Below are positions 1 through 7,520 of a DNA stretch of 64,000 nucleotides, piece after piece. The notes beneath the pieces were generated by a model that saw only the letters and a program-made list of their open reading frames with translations, was not told the origin of the DNA and ran no database searches. Position numbers and translations under genes: made by a program. How positions within the stretch are numbered: the stretch's first letter is position 1; every line of letters starts with the position of its first letter. The stretch comes from Cystobacter fuscus DSM 2262 (GTDB lineage Bacteria; Myxococcota; Myxococcia; Myxococcales; Myxococcaceae), in contig NZ_ANAH02000075.1 of the NCBI RefSeq assembly GCF_000335475.2, positions 1-64,000 of the forward strand, given 5' to 3'.

Positions 1-39
1 CTTTACCTGGCGCACTCGAGTCCTTTGACACTGTTTGGG

Positions 40-381
40 TTATTCGGGCTGGGCCTGGGCCTCCAGCCGTCGCTCATACAAGCGGAACCAGAGCGCGATG
101 CCCGCGTCGGCCCGCACCAGGTGGAAGTCCCCGCGGGCGGGATGCCGGGGCTTACTGTGGCGCAGCAGCGCGTAGTCTTCCGGCTGGATGAGCCACAGTT
201 CCGTCCGGACCAGGAACCACGCCACCAGCCCTCCCACGACTGGGAGACCACTGCGGTAGCGGAAGACCACCCAGGTGTGCTCCGCGTCGATGGGCGTGGC
301 GGCCACCAGCGCCTGGGTGAGGCCGCCAAAGCGGGCGAGCACCAGATGGGGAAAGAGGATGCTGGCGGACCTTCCCACCTC
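40..381 (-). pseudogene. C-terminal fragment of a Rieske-type aromatic-ring oxygenase
   Basis: The minus-strand frame from about 381 down to the TAA at 40-42 reads as the end of a Rieske non-haem iron oxygenase catalytic domain: a start of ILFPHLVLARFGG type, then HTWVVFRY, EDYALLRHSKP and FHLVRADAGIALWF near the end. The N-terminal Rieske cluster domain and most of the catalytic domain are absent, and upstream of about 381 the frame becomes low-complexity Arg/Ser read-through of the neighbouring gene. The fragment meets the AraC fragment head to head at about 375-381, so one deletion could have removed both 5' parts. The family call rests on the general look of the C-terminus; I am moderately sure. 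Confidence 0.5.
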
Positions 382-694
382 GTCCCGCGCGGCGGACCAG
401 GTCCGGGCCCTGCTGCCCGAGCTGTTGCCTGAATCCGGAGCGGAGCTCGCGCACCTGGCGGCCCGCCTGCGGATGAGTCCCCGCACGCTCCAGCGACGCC
501 TGCGGGACGAGGGCACGTCGCTGGAGGCCGAGCGCGAGGCCTTCCGGCGGCAGCAGGCGCGCGTGCTCCTCGAAGCGGGCACCCCCATCGCCGAGGTGGC
601 GTGGCGGCTCGGTTACTCCGCACCGAGCGCTTTCCATCACGCCTTCCGTCGTTGGACGGGCCAGTCCCCACGGGAATGGCTGCGGGGCAGGTAA
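377..694 (+). pseudogene. C-terminal DNA-binding domain fragment of an AraC-family regulator
   Basis: From about 377 to the TAA at 692-694 the plus strand encodes a complete AraC-type double helix-turn-helix of about 105 residues, including LAARLRMSPRTLQRRL and the second-helix signature IAEVAWRLGYSAPSAFHHAF. The N-terminal effector-binding domain expected in a protein of about 300 residues is missing; upstream codons read antisense to the Rieske fragment. No start codon or ribosome binding site of its own fits. AraC regulators often lie divergent from the oxygenase they control, which supports a deletion through a divergent pair. Confidence 0.65.
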
Positions 695-742
695 CCCTTC
701 AGGGACCGCGCGCAAAGAGTTTCCTGGTAGATACGCCTCCGC

Positions 743-1753
743 ATGAAGCTCGAAGACATCCAGCCAGAGTGGCTCACGGAACTTCTTCGGGCCGGGGGCT
801 CACTGCCTTCGGGAGCAGTGGCCGCGGTGCAGGTGAACCACTCGTCGCGTCATTTCTCCACGGTGGCGCGGCTGCAGGTCCAGTACACCGCCGACGCGCC
901 TTCCACCGCGCCCACGGCCCTGTTCCTGAAAAGCAGCAACCGTCCCTCGGAGGGGGTGTTCCACGCCGAGGTGAAGCCCACGCTGCGAGACGCCCCCGCG
1001 ATTCGCTGCCTGGGCAGCCGGGTGGAGCAGGAGGTGACCTGGCTGCTCTTCGACGATCTGAGCGGGACGCATCTCTCACTCCCCGAGGACGTGCCCCCCA
1101 CTCGGGCCATCTATGAGCAGATGGTGGACTGCCTGGCGGGACTGCATGTCCAGCGCTGGGAGGACGCTCAGATGCGCGAGCGGTTCGCCACCCGGAATGG
1201 GGATCCGTCCTACGGCTTCCTCTTCAAGCAGACGCTGGGGGCTTTTGGTGGGTTCGTGGACGCGCTGGAGGATCGCCTCTCCGGCGAGCGCCGCGCGCTC
1301 TACGAGCGGGTGCTCGAGGTCTGGCCTCGCATGTGCCTGGAGCGAATCCAGCGAGGACACGGCGTGACCATGATCCACGGCGACGCCCATCCGTGGAACT
1401 TCCTGCTCCCGCGGCCAGGTCAGGCGGGGAGGCTCTTCCTGGCCGACTGGGCGGACTGGCGCTTCGACTCAGGCACTCACGATCTGGCCTTCCTCGTCTC
1501 GCTGCCCTGCTTCCCGGAGCAGCGCGCGCGGATGGAGCAGGAGCTGGTGCGACGCTACTGCCAGCGTCTGAACGAGGGCGGCGTGCGTTACGGATGGGAG
1601 GAGTGCTGGCTCGATTACCGCAAGTCGGTGATCGGCAACCTGCTCTGGCCGGTGTTCTGGTGGTCGCTCGGCAGCCCCAGCAGCATCTGGTGGCCCAACC
1701 TGGAGCGGGCGGTGCTCGCGTTCCAGGAGCAGGGCTGTGAGGAACTGCTCTGA
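743..1753 (+). CDS. aminoglycoside phosphotransferase (APH)-like kinase family protein
   Basis: The 336-residue protein has the APH/choline kinase fold signatures: an N-lobe lysine region (TALFLKSSN, about residues 58-66), the catalytic loop IHGDAHPWNFLL (Asp214, Asn219), and the metal-binding segment LADWADW (about 234-240) followed by THDLAF. The family transfers phosphate from ATP to small hydroxylated substrates; the substrate cannot be read from sequence. The ATG at 743 has only a weak ribosome binding site. The next gene, DUF4287, is on the same strand but its own start is about 125 bases away, so co-transcription is uncertain. Base composition matches the chromosome. Confidence 0.75.
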   Translation: MKLEDIQPEWLTELLRAGGSLPSGAVAAVQVNHSSRHFSTVARLQVQYTADAPSTAPTALFLKSSNRPSEGVFHAEVKPTLRDAPAIRCLGSRVEQEVTWLLFDDLSGTHLSLPEDVPPTRAIYEQMVDCLAGLHVQRWEDAQMRERFATRNGDPSYGFLFKQTLGAFGGFVDALEDRLSGERRALYERVLEVWPRMCLERIQRGHGVTMIHGDAHPWNFLLPRPGQAGRLFLADWADWRFDSGTHDLAFLVSLPCFPEQRARMEQELVRRYCQRLNEGGVRYGWEECWLDYRKSVIGNLLWPVFWWSLGSPSSIWWPNLERAVLAFQEQGCEELL

Positions 1754-1879
1754 GCGCGTTGGTGAATGCCTCCTGACCCACTTCTTCAACGAAGACGAGC
1801 CCACTCCATGGGAGATTCCTGGGAGGCTCACCGAATGCCAGAGGCAAGCGATCGGGTAGCCACAGAGAGAGGAGCAGCA

Positions 1880-2092
1880 GTGACGACCAAGCCGGTGAAG
1901 GGACCCCAGTCGTACTTCCCGTCGATCGAGAAGACGTACGGCCGCCCCGTGGAGGAATGGTTCAAGGTCATTCGTTCAGCGCCCGTCAAGGGGCACATGG
2001 AGATCGTGAAGTGGCTGAAGTCCGAACACGGTCTCGGCCACGGGCACGCCAACGCACTCGTGGCCTACTTGCGGGAGCAGGACGCCAAGTAG
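1880..2092 (+). CDS. DUF4287 family small protein
   Basis: A 70-residue soluble protein. The GTG at 1880 is chosen because AGAGAGGAG lies a few bases upstream and the protein then starts just before the conserved region; the longer frame from 1766 adds an Arg-rich leader without homology. It matches the DUF4287 pattern: SYFPSIEKTYGRPVEEWFKV, then a lysine-rich turn, then IVKWLKSEHGLGHGHANALV. The GLGHGHA segment is the most conserved part. Family function is unknown; some members lie next to stress or DUF5655 genes. Confidence in the family is good, in function none. Confidence 0.75.
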   Translation: MTTKPVKGPQSYFPSIEKTYGRPVEEWFKVIRSAPVKGHMEIVKWLKSEHGLGHGHANALVAYLREQDAK

Positions 2093-2216
2093 AGGGCCCC
2101 GCTGCTGAGAGGTGGCAGGGAGCGCTCAATCCGAACGCCCCCCGAGGGCCTCAGGTCGCGGGAGTTCCCTCCCTCCTGACTCTCTCTGGTACAAGGCCTT
2201 TGACACCTCCTCTGGG

Positions 2217-2471
2217 CCAGACGAGGTACGCCACACCAGCCCACTTCACCACCGAGAACGCGAGTGTCGAGGCGGCGATCAGCACGCCCATCCCCATCGC
2301 GACGACGAGCACCTGCGTGACGATGCCGAGCACCAGACCGAAGGTCACGAAGTAGCCGCGACGAAAGCCGTGATCGAGACCCGCGCTCATCGCGGCGACC
2401 GCGCCCGCGCCGGGCGACAGGCTGATCGCCCAGGAGGCGGCGAAGAAGGTGAGCCAGACGGACAGGGCCAT
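2217..2471 (-). pseudogene. N-terminal fragment of a LysE-family amino-acid exporter
   Basis: The ATG at 2471 starts about 85 residues of LysE/RhtB sequence: SLSPGAGAVAAMSAGLDHGFRRGY is the classic N-terminal signature, followed by two hydrophobic helices and VVKWAGVAYLVW. A full exporter has about 200-210 residues and six helices; here homology stops near 2217 and the frame continues with unrelated residues to a TGA at 2151. The first five codons form one arm of a 13-bp perfect inverted repeat with the upstream region. It cannot be a functional exporter. Confidence 0.7.
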
Positions 2472-2500
2472 GCCGGCTTTGTAGCACGGCCCTGTCCGTC
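2457..2500. repeat. 13-bp perfect inverted repeat around the LysE start codon
   Basis: GACGGACAGGGCC at 2457-2469 is exactly repeated in inverted orientation at 2488-2500, with an 18-base spacer. One arm covers codons 1-5 of the LysE fragment and the other lies just upstream, so an RNA hairpin would occlude the start codon. It may be a regulatory hairpin or a scar of an inverted duplication. Confidence 0.75.
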
Positions 2501-2602
2501 CCCGTTCACTGGGGCAGCCTCGGGCCCGCGGCCCTGTCCCGCCAAGTATGGGACGAGGATCGAGAACTTCCGGCGGTACAAGGCGTCGGCTGCCGATCGC
2601 CT

Positions 2603-3709
2603 TCAGATCGCGGACCGCCAGCGCCCGTCGCGGAACAGGTAGAGGTCCTTCGGGCCGAGGGAGTACAAGCCGTCCTCCGCTGGCAGCAGCCGCAGGCAAC
2701 TGCCGGGGCGGGCGTCGCCGTCGAAGCGGTCGTCCGGGACCAGGCGGTCACCCAGCAGGCGCAGGATGTGGAAGTCGCTGACGACGAAGACCTCGCCGCC
2801 GAAGTCGGCCACGTCCTGCAGCGTTTCGCCGCGTCCGGTGTCCACCGTTTCCCAGAGGTCCCCCCGGCCGCGCACCAGCATGCCGCCGTCCCCGACCGCG
2901 TACACCTGCCCGTCGGCGGCGCAGCAGACGGCGTTGAGGTTGGCCGACGTGGGGCTGTCGATGCGCGCCCAACGCCCTTGCACGTCACCGCGCCACACCT
3001 CCCCCTGCCAGCCCACTGCGTAGAGCTCGTCGAGCGAGAAGCCATGCAGGCCCTCGAAGCCGACGACGCCGTGGTCGTCGGGCCGCGGGCCCGGGCCGAT
3101 GGCCCGCCACTGTGCGGGGCCGTCCCGCACCAGCACCTCGCGGCCCATGCCGCAGGCGAGAACGACGTGGTTCACCGCCGTCAATGCGGCGAGCGCATGC
3201 CGCGCCTGGTGCAGTTCGCCTTCCGCCTGCCGCAGCGTCTCGGTGTTGATCTCGAACATGTCCCGCCCGGCCCCGATGAACACGAACACGCGCTGCTGGC
3301 CGGGTGGCTTGACCGTGGCGGCCGCGACGGCCGCCCATCCGACCGACGTCGGGACCTTCTCCACGCCGCCGTCGACGAAGCACAGGAAGGTCGAGTTGTT
3401 CAGCCCTTTCGCCGACAGCTCGTCGAGCGCCTTGGCCACGAAGCAGTAGTCGTAGAAGGGCGCGCAGCCAGCGAGGAACGTGGATTCGGAATGGTTCATG
3501 GGGATGGAGGCGCGAAGTTCTGGCGCAGCGTGAAGAACAACTCCAGGAGACAACACGAATGAACTCTTCTTTTTCAGAGAGCGTCCACTCCAGCCGTAGG
3601 CCAGGAAGGCGCCTTCCATTCCATGGACGATAGCGAGAGGCCGCCTATCGTCGCCCACGAGCGCAGGTGCATAAACAATGATGCCGAGTTCGTCGGGGAA
3701 GACCGCCAT
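2603..3709 (-). CDS. beta-propeller-like hypothetical protein
   Basis: A soluble protein of about 368 residues without signal peptide or membrane segments. The C-terminal two thirds contain WD/kelch-like blades with recurring glycines and aromatics (DELYAVGWQGEVWRGD, GQVYAVGDGGMLVRGRGDLW, EDGLYSLGPKDLYLFRDGRW). The N-terminal 120 residues have no recognised motif. The ATG at 3709 is preferred because it overlaps the previous reading frame as TGATATG, suggesting coupling to the DUF6310-like gene upstream; in-frame ATG and TTG codons at 3736 and 3766 would add up to 19 residues. Similar propellers sit next to variable secreted or polymorphic proteins in myxobacteria, so a partner or immunity role is possible but unproven. 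Confidence 0.6.
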   Translation of the reverse strand: MAVFPDELGIIVYAPALVGDDRRPLAIVHGMEGAFLAYGWSGRSLKKKSSFVLSPGVVLHAAPELRASIPMNHSESTFLAGCAPFYDYCFVAKALDELSAKGLNNSTFLCFVDGGVEKVPTSVGWAAVAAATVKPPGQQRVFVFIGAGRDMFEINTETLRQAEGELHQARHALAALTAVNHVVLACGMGREVLVRDGPAQWRAIGPGPRPDDHGVVGFEGLHGFSLDELYAVGWQGEVWRGDVQGRWARIDSPTSANLNAVCCAADGQVYAVGDGGMLVRGRGDLWETVDTGRGETLQDVADFGGEVFVVSDFHILRLLGDRLVPDDRFDGDARPGSCLRLLPAEDGLYSLGPKDLYLFRDGRWRSAI

Positions 3710-3710
3710 A

Positions 3711-4253
3711 TCAGCACCAATCCATGACGACGACATCAAGGGTTTTATCCAGCACCTCAAGAGCAACCTTGTGCGCGGTGCTTTTCACGCCAACGACAAA
3801 GCCGTATCCGCATGCTTCTTAGAGCAGGACGAGGAGCGCGAGCACCGGGCCCACTCGGGGGAGCGCTTCAGCCAACGTCCCGGAGCGTCCAGCCCGCGCG
3901 AGGCCCTCGGCTCCCCTCGCCACCTCCGCGGCTTGCCCGCTCGTCCTCGCGGCGCGGGAGAAGCGCTCGAAGGCCCGTTCCGCCGCGGTGAGCTCGCGGT
4001 CCAACTGTTCCCACTGACGCGGCTCGATGTCTTTGCGCGCCCGAGACAGCAGTGACCTGGCCTTGTCCAGGTCCACCTTTCCAATCCACGACCGTTCCGG
4101 TGCCGGCTCCATCGGCGCGGAAACGAGCCGGATGCGCGGGCCCGAAGTGGGAGTCGACGCGAAGGCGTGGGGCCGCGGCATCGGCTGCGGGGCGGGCGCG
4201 CTCGCGCAGGCGGAGAGCAGCACCAGGAGCGCGCTCCAGGTTCGCAAGCGCAT
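3711..4253 (-). pseudogene. DUF6310-like lipoprotein with its middle deleted
   Basis: The N-terminal frame (4253 or GTG 4259 to TAA 3819-3821) encodes a lipoprotein signal peptide with lipobox LLSAC, then a charged helical domain ending in RVGPVLALLVLL. After the in-frame TAA the same frame continues as EACGYGFVVGVKSTAHKV... to VVVMDWC and a TGA at 3711-3713 that overlaps the next start. This tail looks like the end of a globular domain with no start codon of its own. The simplest reading is one lipoprotein gene whose central part was deleted, leaving both ends and a junctional stop. AAAGGA before ATG 4253 is the likely ribosome binding site. The DUF6310 name is from memory of the family's N-terminus. 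Confidence 0.5.
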
Positions 4254-4320
4254 CGTCACGTCCTTTCATCAAGCAGCGGGTAACCGCGCGTCCTGCTTGG
4301 GGCCTTCCATCGCCCTGCCC

Positions 4321-4348
4321 ACGGGTTCGAGTCCCGTACTCCTCGCCA
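4321..4348 (+). tRNA. tRNA 3' end remnant (T arm, acceptor strand, CCA)
   Basis: ACGGG-TTCGAGT-CCCGT forms a perfect 5-bp T stem with a consensus TTCRANY loop. It is followed by a 7-base acceptor strand ACTCCTC, a discriminator G and an encoded CCA. No matching 5' acceptor GAGGAGT and no anticodon arm are found upstream, so only the 3' portion is present. tRNA 3' ends are classic integrase attachment sites, and this one separates pfk from the accessory genes on its left. Confidence 0.55.
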
Positions 4349-4399
4349 CGAGCGAGGATGTGGCGCGCGAGGCCCTGACCCGGAGCCGCCGCGAGGGCC

Positions 4400-5746
4400 T
4401 CAGGTGACGGGAGGACCACCCTCCTGGCTCTCTCCACCCTCCGCATTGCCTCCCGGAGTGGGCGTGGCTGCCAGGGCCTGGCCGATATCCACCGCGATCT
4501 CCGGCTCGTCCTTCACCAGGTGGAAGAACTCGCGGCGGAACGCCTCGGGGGTGAGCTGGCAGGTCACCGCGAAGCGCGCCAGCTCTCCCGGCCGGGAGAA
4601 GTCCTCGCGCTTGAGCCGCAGCATGAAGCTGCGCGCGATGCGGTAGCGATCCGAGTCCACGTCCACCATGCGCACCCGGGGCCGCCCGGTGGCCGGGTCC
4701 TTCATCTTCTCGAAGGAGATGGGCTGGAAGCGCCCGTTGATCATGGCCACCACCGCCTCGGTTCCCCCCTCGATGATGTAGCGCGCCGCGCAGTGGCCAA
4801 GGTCGCGCGTGTACTCCATGTCGAACGGAATGGGGTCCGCGCAGCGCACCTCGTAACCGATGTACTTGGAGACGATCGTGGACTTGATGCCCAGGACCGC
4901 CAGCCGCGCCTTGACGGCCTTCTCGAGCACCTCGGCCAGGGGCACGTCCGCCACGTGCAGGTTGCCCATGTGGTCGCGCGGCAGCTCCGTGTAGCGCGCC
5001 AGATCCTCGGGCTCGATGCAGTCGGCGAGCCCCTCGGCCAGGAGCGCGATGCCATCCGGGCGCCCGTACGCGAGCCGCTTGATGACGGAGCCGGCGAGCA
5101 GGTCCACCACGGTGGAGAAGGGCACCTTCTTGCCACGGAACTCCTCGGGGATGACGGTGACGGTGGCGCCCACCGCCTTGCCGATCGCCAAGGCGAGGTG
5201 TCCCGCCTTGCGCCCCTGGGCGACGACGAAGTACCAGCGCGACGTCGTCTTCGCGTCCACCATCAGGTTCTTGACGATCTCCACGCCCACGTGGCGCGCC
5301 GTCTGGAAGCCGAAGGTGCTCGTGTCGTCGGGCAGGTCGATGTCGTTGTCGATCGTCTTGGGCACGTGCACCACGCGGATGCGGCCCCGCGTCTTTTCGG
5401 AGATGATCTGCGCGAGCGTGGCGGTGCCATCGCCGCCCACCGTGACGAGCATGCCCACACCCAGGCGCTCCAGCCCGTCGATGGTGCGCTGGAGGTGCTC
5501 GGGGGAGCGTGTGGGGTTGGCGCGCGAGATGCCGATGTACGAGCCGCCGCGGAAGTGGATGCGGCTGGTGTCCTCGATGGTGAGGGGAATGACGTGGGAG
5601 GTGTCTCCCTCGGCGAGCCACTTGAAGCCATCCTGGATGCCGAGTACCTCCACGCCCGCGAGGCAGGCTCGGATGGTGGCCGCTCCAATCACGCTGTTGA
5701 TGCCCGGGGCAGGCCCCCCGGCGACGACAATGGCGAGCTTCTTCAT
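4400..5746 (-). CDS. pfkA: 6-phosphofructokinase, PPi-type clade but with ATP-type glycine
   Basis: The ATG at 5746 starts MKKLAIVVAGGPAPGINSVI, the nucleotide/phosphate loop of the phosphofructokinase superfamily; the protein has 448 residues, longer than short bacterial PfkA. The specificity loop reads GGDGT (104-108) and the catalytic loop PKTIDND (129-135). Family knowledge: Lys in PKTIDND is typical of PPi-dependent and trypanosome-type enzymes, while Gly (not Asp) after GGD favours ATP. The enzyme may therefore be ATP-dependent within the PPi-type clade. It phosphorylates fructose 6-phosphate in glycolysis in the cytosol. It ends in a Gly/Pro-rich tail. The 73-bp gap from the next upstream gene suggests independent expression. 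Confidence 0.85.
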   Translation of the reverse strand: MKKLAIVVAGGPAPGINSVIGAATIRACLAGVEVLGIQDGFKWLAEGDTSHVIPLTIEDTSRIHFRGGSYIGISRANPTRSPEHLQRTIDGLERLGVGMLVTVGGDGTATLAQIISEKTRGRIRVVHVPKTIDNDIDLPDDTSTFGFQTARHVGVEIVKNLMVDAKTTSRWYFVVAQGRKAGHLALAIGKAVGATVTVIPEEFRGKKVPFSTVVDLLAGSVIKRLAYGRPDGIALLAEGLADCIEPEDLARYTELPRDHMGNLHVADVPLAEVLEKAVKARLAVLGIKSTIVSKYIGYEVRCADPIPFDMEYTRDLGHCAARYIIEGGTEAVVAMINGRFQPISFEKMKDPATGRPRVRMVDVDSDRYRIARSFMLRLKREDFSRPGELARFAVTCQLTPEAFRREFFHLVKDEPEIAVDIGQALAATPTPGGNAEGGESQEGGPPVT

Positions 5747-5819
5747 GAGTGCGCGTGTCTCCCGTGAATTCCTCGCCGCATCCTCCCCCGGAGCGACGGC
5801 TGAACCCAGCGAGAAAAGG

Positions 5820-6275
5820 TCATGAATCGCGCTCGAGGTGCAGATGGGAGCCGACGAGCCGGATGCCCGCGGCGTCGAGCATTCTCGACTCGGGTGTGTT
5901 GCGTGTGATGACCGTCTTGCCACTCGCGATCCAGTACCACCGCTTCACGGTCGCGCCCGGCTTGAGCTCGGAGCGCAGAACCTTTTCGGCGGCGCGCTTC
6001 TTCGCGATGAGAACCTTGACCTCCCCAGTATTCGCCGGATGGACCTCGACCGCGATGAGCGGAAGGTTCGATTGGGTCGTTCCCAGCAGATAGTCCCATC
6101 GATTCTCGTTGCCACGCTCGGCCGAGGTTTGAGCGTCGAGATCGAGCGAGTCGATGACCCGGACAGCAGCGGACTCAACGACCCGTTCGCGGTCACCCTT
6201 TCGAAGGGCCCGTTTGCCCGGATGGACCGCAGCCACGAGCGCGCTCTCCTGCTTCAGCGCCTTGCCGACGCTCAC
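5820..6275 (-). CDS. small protein coupled to the ATPase; possible PD-(D/E)xK-like nuclease
   Basis: A 151-residue protein whose GTG start overlaps the ATPase stop (GTGA at 6272-6275), so it is translated by coupling. No named family recognised. The central part reads NRWDYLL (Asp61), a short loop, then LIAVEVH (Glu77, His79) and a Lys-rich helix IAKKRAAEKVL. This resembles the Asp...Glu-x-Lys core of the restriction-endonuclease-like fold, with His replacing the usual Lys; an N-terminal helix carries Glu31/Glu34. This is pattern reading, not a search result. Paired with a Walker ATPase, an effector role in phage defence is a reasonable hypothesis. GC is visibly lower than in pfk or comF. Confidence 0.55.
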   Translation of the reverse strand: MSVGKALKQESALVAAVHPGKRALRKGDRERVVESAAVRVIDSLDLDAQTSAERGNENRWDYLLGTTQSNLPLIAVEVHPANTGEVKVLIAKKRAAEKVLRSELKPGATVKRWYWIASGKTVITRNTPESRMLDAAGIRLVGSHLHLERDS

Positions 6276-7414
6276 GAGTCCTCCTCGTTGACCGCATCGG
6301 AGATGGCTTTTCCGAACCGCCCACTGAAGTCAGTCAGCCCACCCCAGCCCGAGGTCGTCGCATCATCTGCACCTGGATCGAGGCTGGAAATGTCCCGGCT
6401 GTGGACACGGAGTTCCTCATCGAATTCCAGAGCGTAGGTCCTCGTGGACTTATGGAGTGCCTCGCTGATGAACCGCGCATTCTCCGCCCCGGCGGGTAGA
6501 CCGAATGCCTCACGCAGCCTCCGAGCGCCTTGCTTCTTGTCCCGCAGGGACTGGATGGCGAAGACGACATCCAGCACGACAGGCGAGTGGGTCGACAGGA
6601 CGACCCGATAGCCGCGCCACAACAGATCGAGGACCAAGGCCATGACCGCCGTCAGGGCCTGCGGATGGAGACCCATTTCAGGCTCTTCGATGATGACCCA
6701 TTCGATGTCTTCATCCTTCCTTCTGCTCCGCTCGGGAAGAACCCGGTAGAGGCCGAGAAGTAGCGGAGTGAACTCTCGCTGCCCCGCAGTCCAGGTCATG
6801 AACGGGAGCTGTGTCTTGCCGTAGCCCAGCTGAAGCCGGGTCTGCAATCCAGCCTTCTCCAGCCGCACCGTGCCCCCATGGAAGACGGCATTGTCGATCA
6901 GGGTGCGCACCCCCTGCTTCAATCGTCGCTCCACTGGAAACAGATCTCCCGCCTGTTTTCCGGTGAAGCGGTCATACAGGCTCTGGCTGAACAAGCGGGC
7001 AACGGCCGGTGTATCCGCCTTGAGCCGCATGAAGGGCGCTGGCCACCCCTCCGTGATGAGGAGGGCACGATGTGCCGGGACGAAGAACACGCGGCCTTTT
7101 GCTCTCTTGGCACGTAGCAGCTTCTCTGGGCGCAATGGCCGACCGTTGATGGATACACGCGTCTTCCCCACCCACGCCGTGCTCATCCCCTCACCGAAAT
7201 AGGCGTCCAGCAACTCGTTCTTGTCCTCCAGGGAAGTTCCGGCATCACGCAACGCCGAGACGATCTCGCCACTGTCAAGCCCCAGCTTCCACGTCTGGAG
7301 CAAGAGACTCTTCCCCGCCGCCTGGGGACCCACCAGAACGGTCAAGTCTCCAAACTCGATGCGAGCATGTGCGATCTGCCCGAGATTGCGGACCTCCAGA
7401 ACATCAGCAGCCAC
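6272..7414 (-). CDS. ABC/SMC-type AAA ATPase of a two-gene system
   Basis: About 380 residues. Walker A GPQAAGKS (29-36 from GTG 7414), an ABC signature-like TWTAGQREFTPLLLG (about 207-221), Walker B WVIIEEPEMGLHP (about 239-251) and the switch STHSP (about 274-278) make it an AAA_15/21-type (OLD/RecF-like) ATPase; EEPE/GLHP is typical of that group. It lacks a TOPRIM tail. The GTG start has GGGAGGA upstream; a longer frame begins at 7465. Comparable single-domain ATPases act as sensors in PARIS, Septu and Abi systems with a separate effector, here likely the overlapping 151-aa protein. Lower GC than the flanks suggests transfer. Confidence 0.8.
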   Translation of the reverse strand: MAADVLEVRNLGQIAHARIEFGDLTVLVGPQAAGKSLLLQTWKLGLDSGEIVSALRDAGTSLEDKNELLDAYFGEGMSTAWVGKTRVSINGRPLRPEKLLRAKRAKGRVFFVPAHRALLITEGWPAPFMRLKADTPAVARLFSQSLYDRFTGKQAGDLFPVERRLKQGVRTLIDNAVFHGGTVRLEKAGLQTRLQLGYGKTQLPFMTWTAGQREFTPLLLGLYRVLPERSRRKDEDIEWVIIEEPEMGLHPQALTAVMALVLDLLWRGYRVVLSTHSPVVLDVVFAIQSLRDKKQGARRLREAFGLPAGAENARFISEALHKSTRTYALEFDEELRVHSRDISSLDPGADDATTSGWGGLTDFSGRFGKAISDAVNEEDS

Positions 7415-7520
7415 ATGTCCTCCCAGAGGAAGCGGACGCTGACACAGGGCGGGAGACTTCAACAAGCATCCTCAACCAACCCACCCTCCACTGGCCCTCG
7501 GGTTGCACGGTCCGCCCCGC

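Noticed and set aside
4260-4348. Complete tRNA gene
   Set aside because: No 5' acceptor strand, D arm or anticodon arm can be drawn upstream of the T arm.
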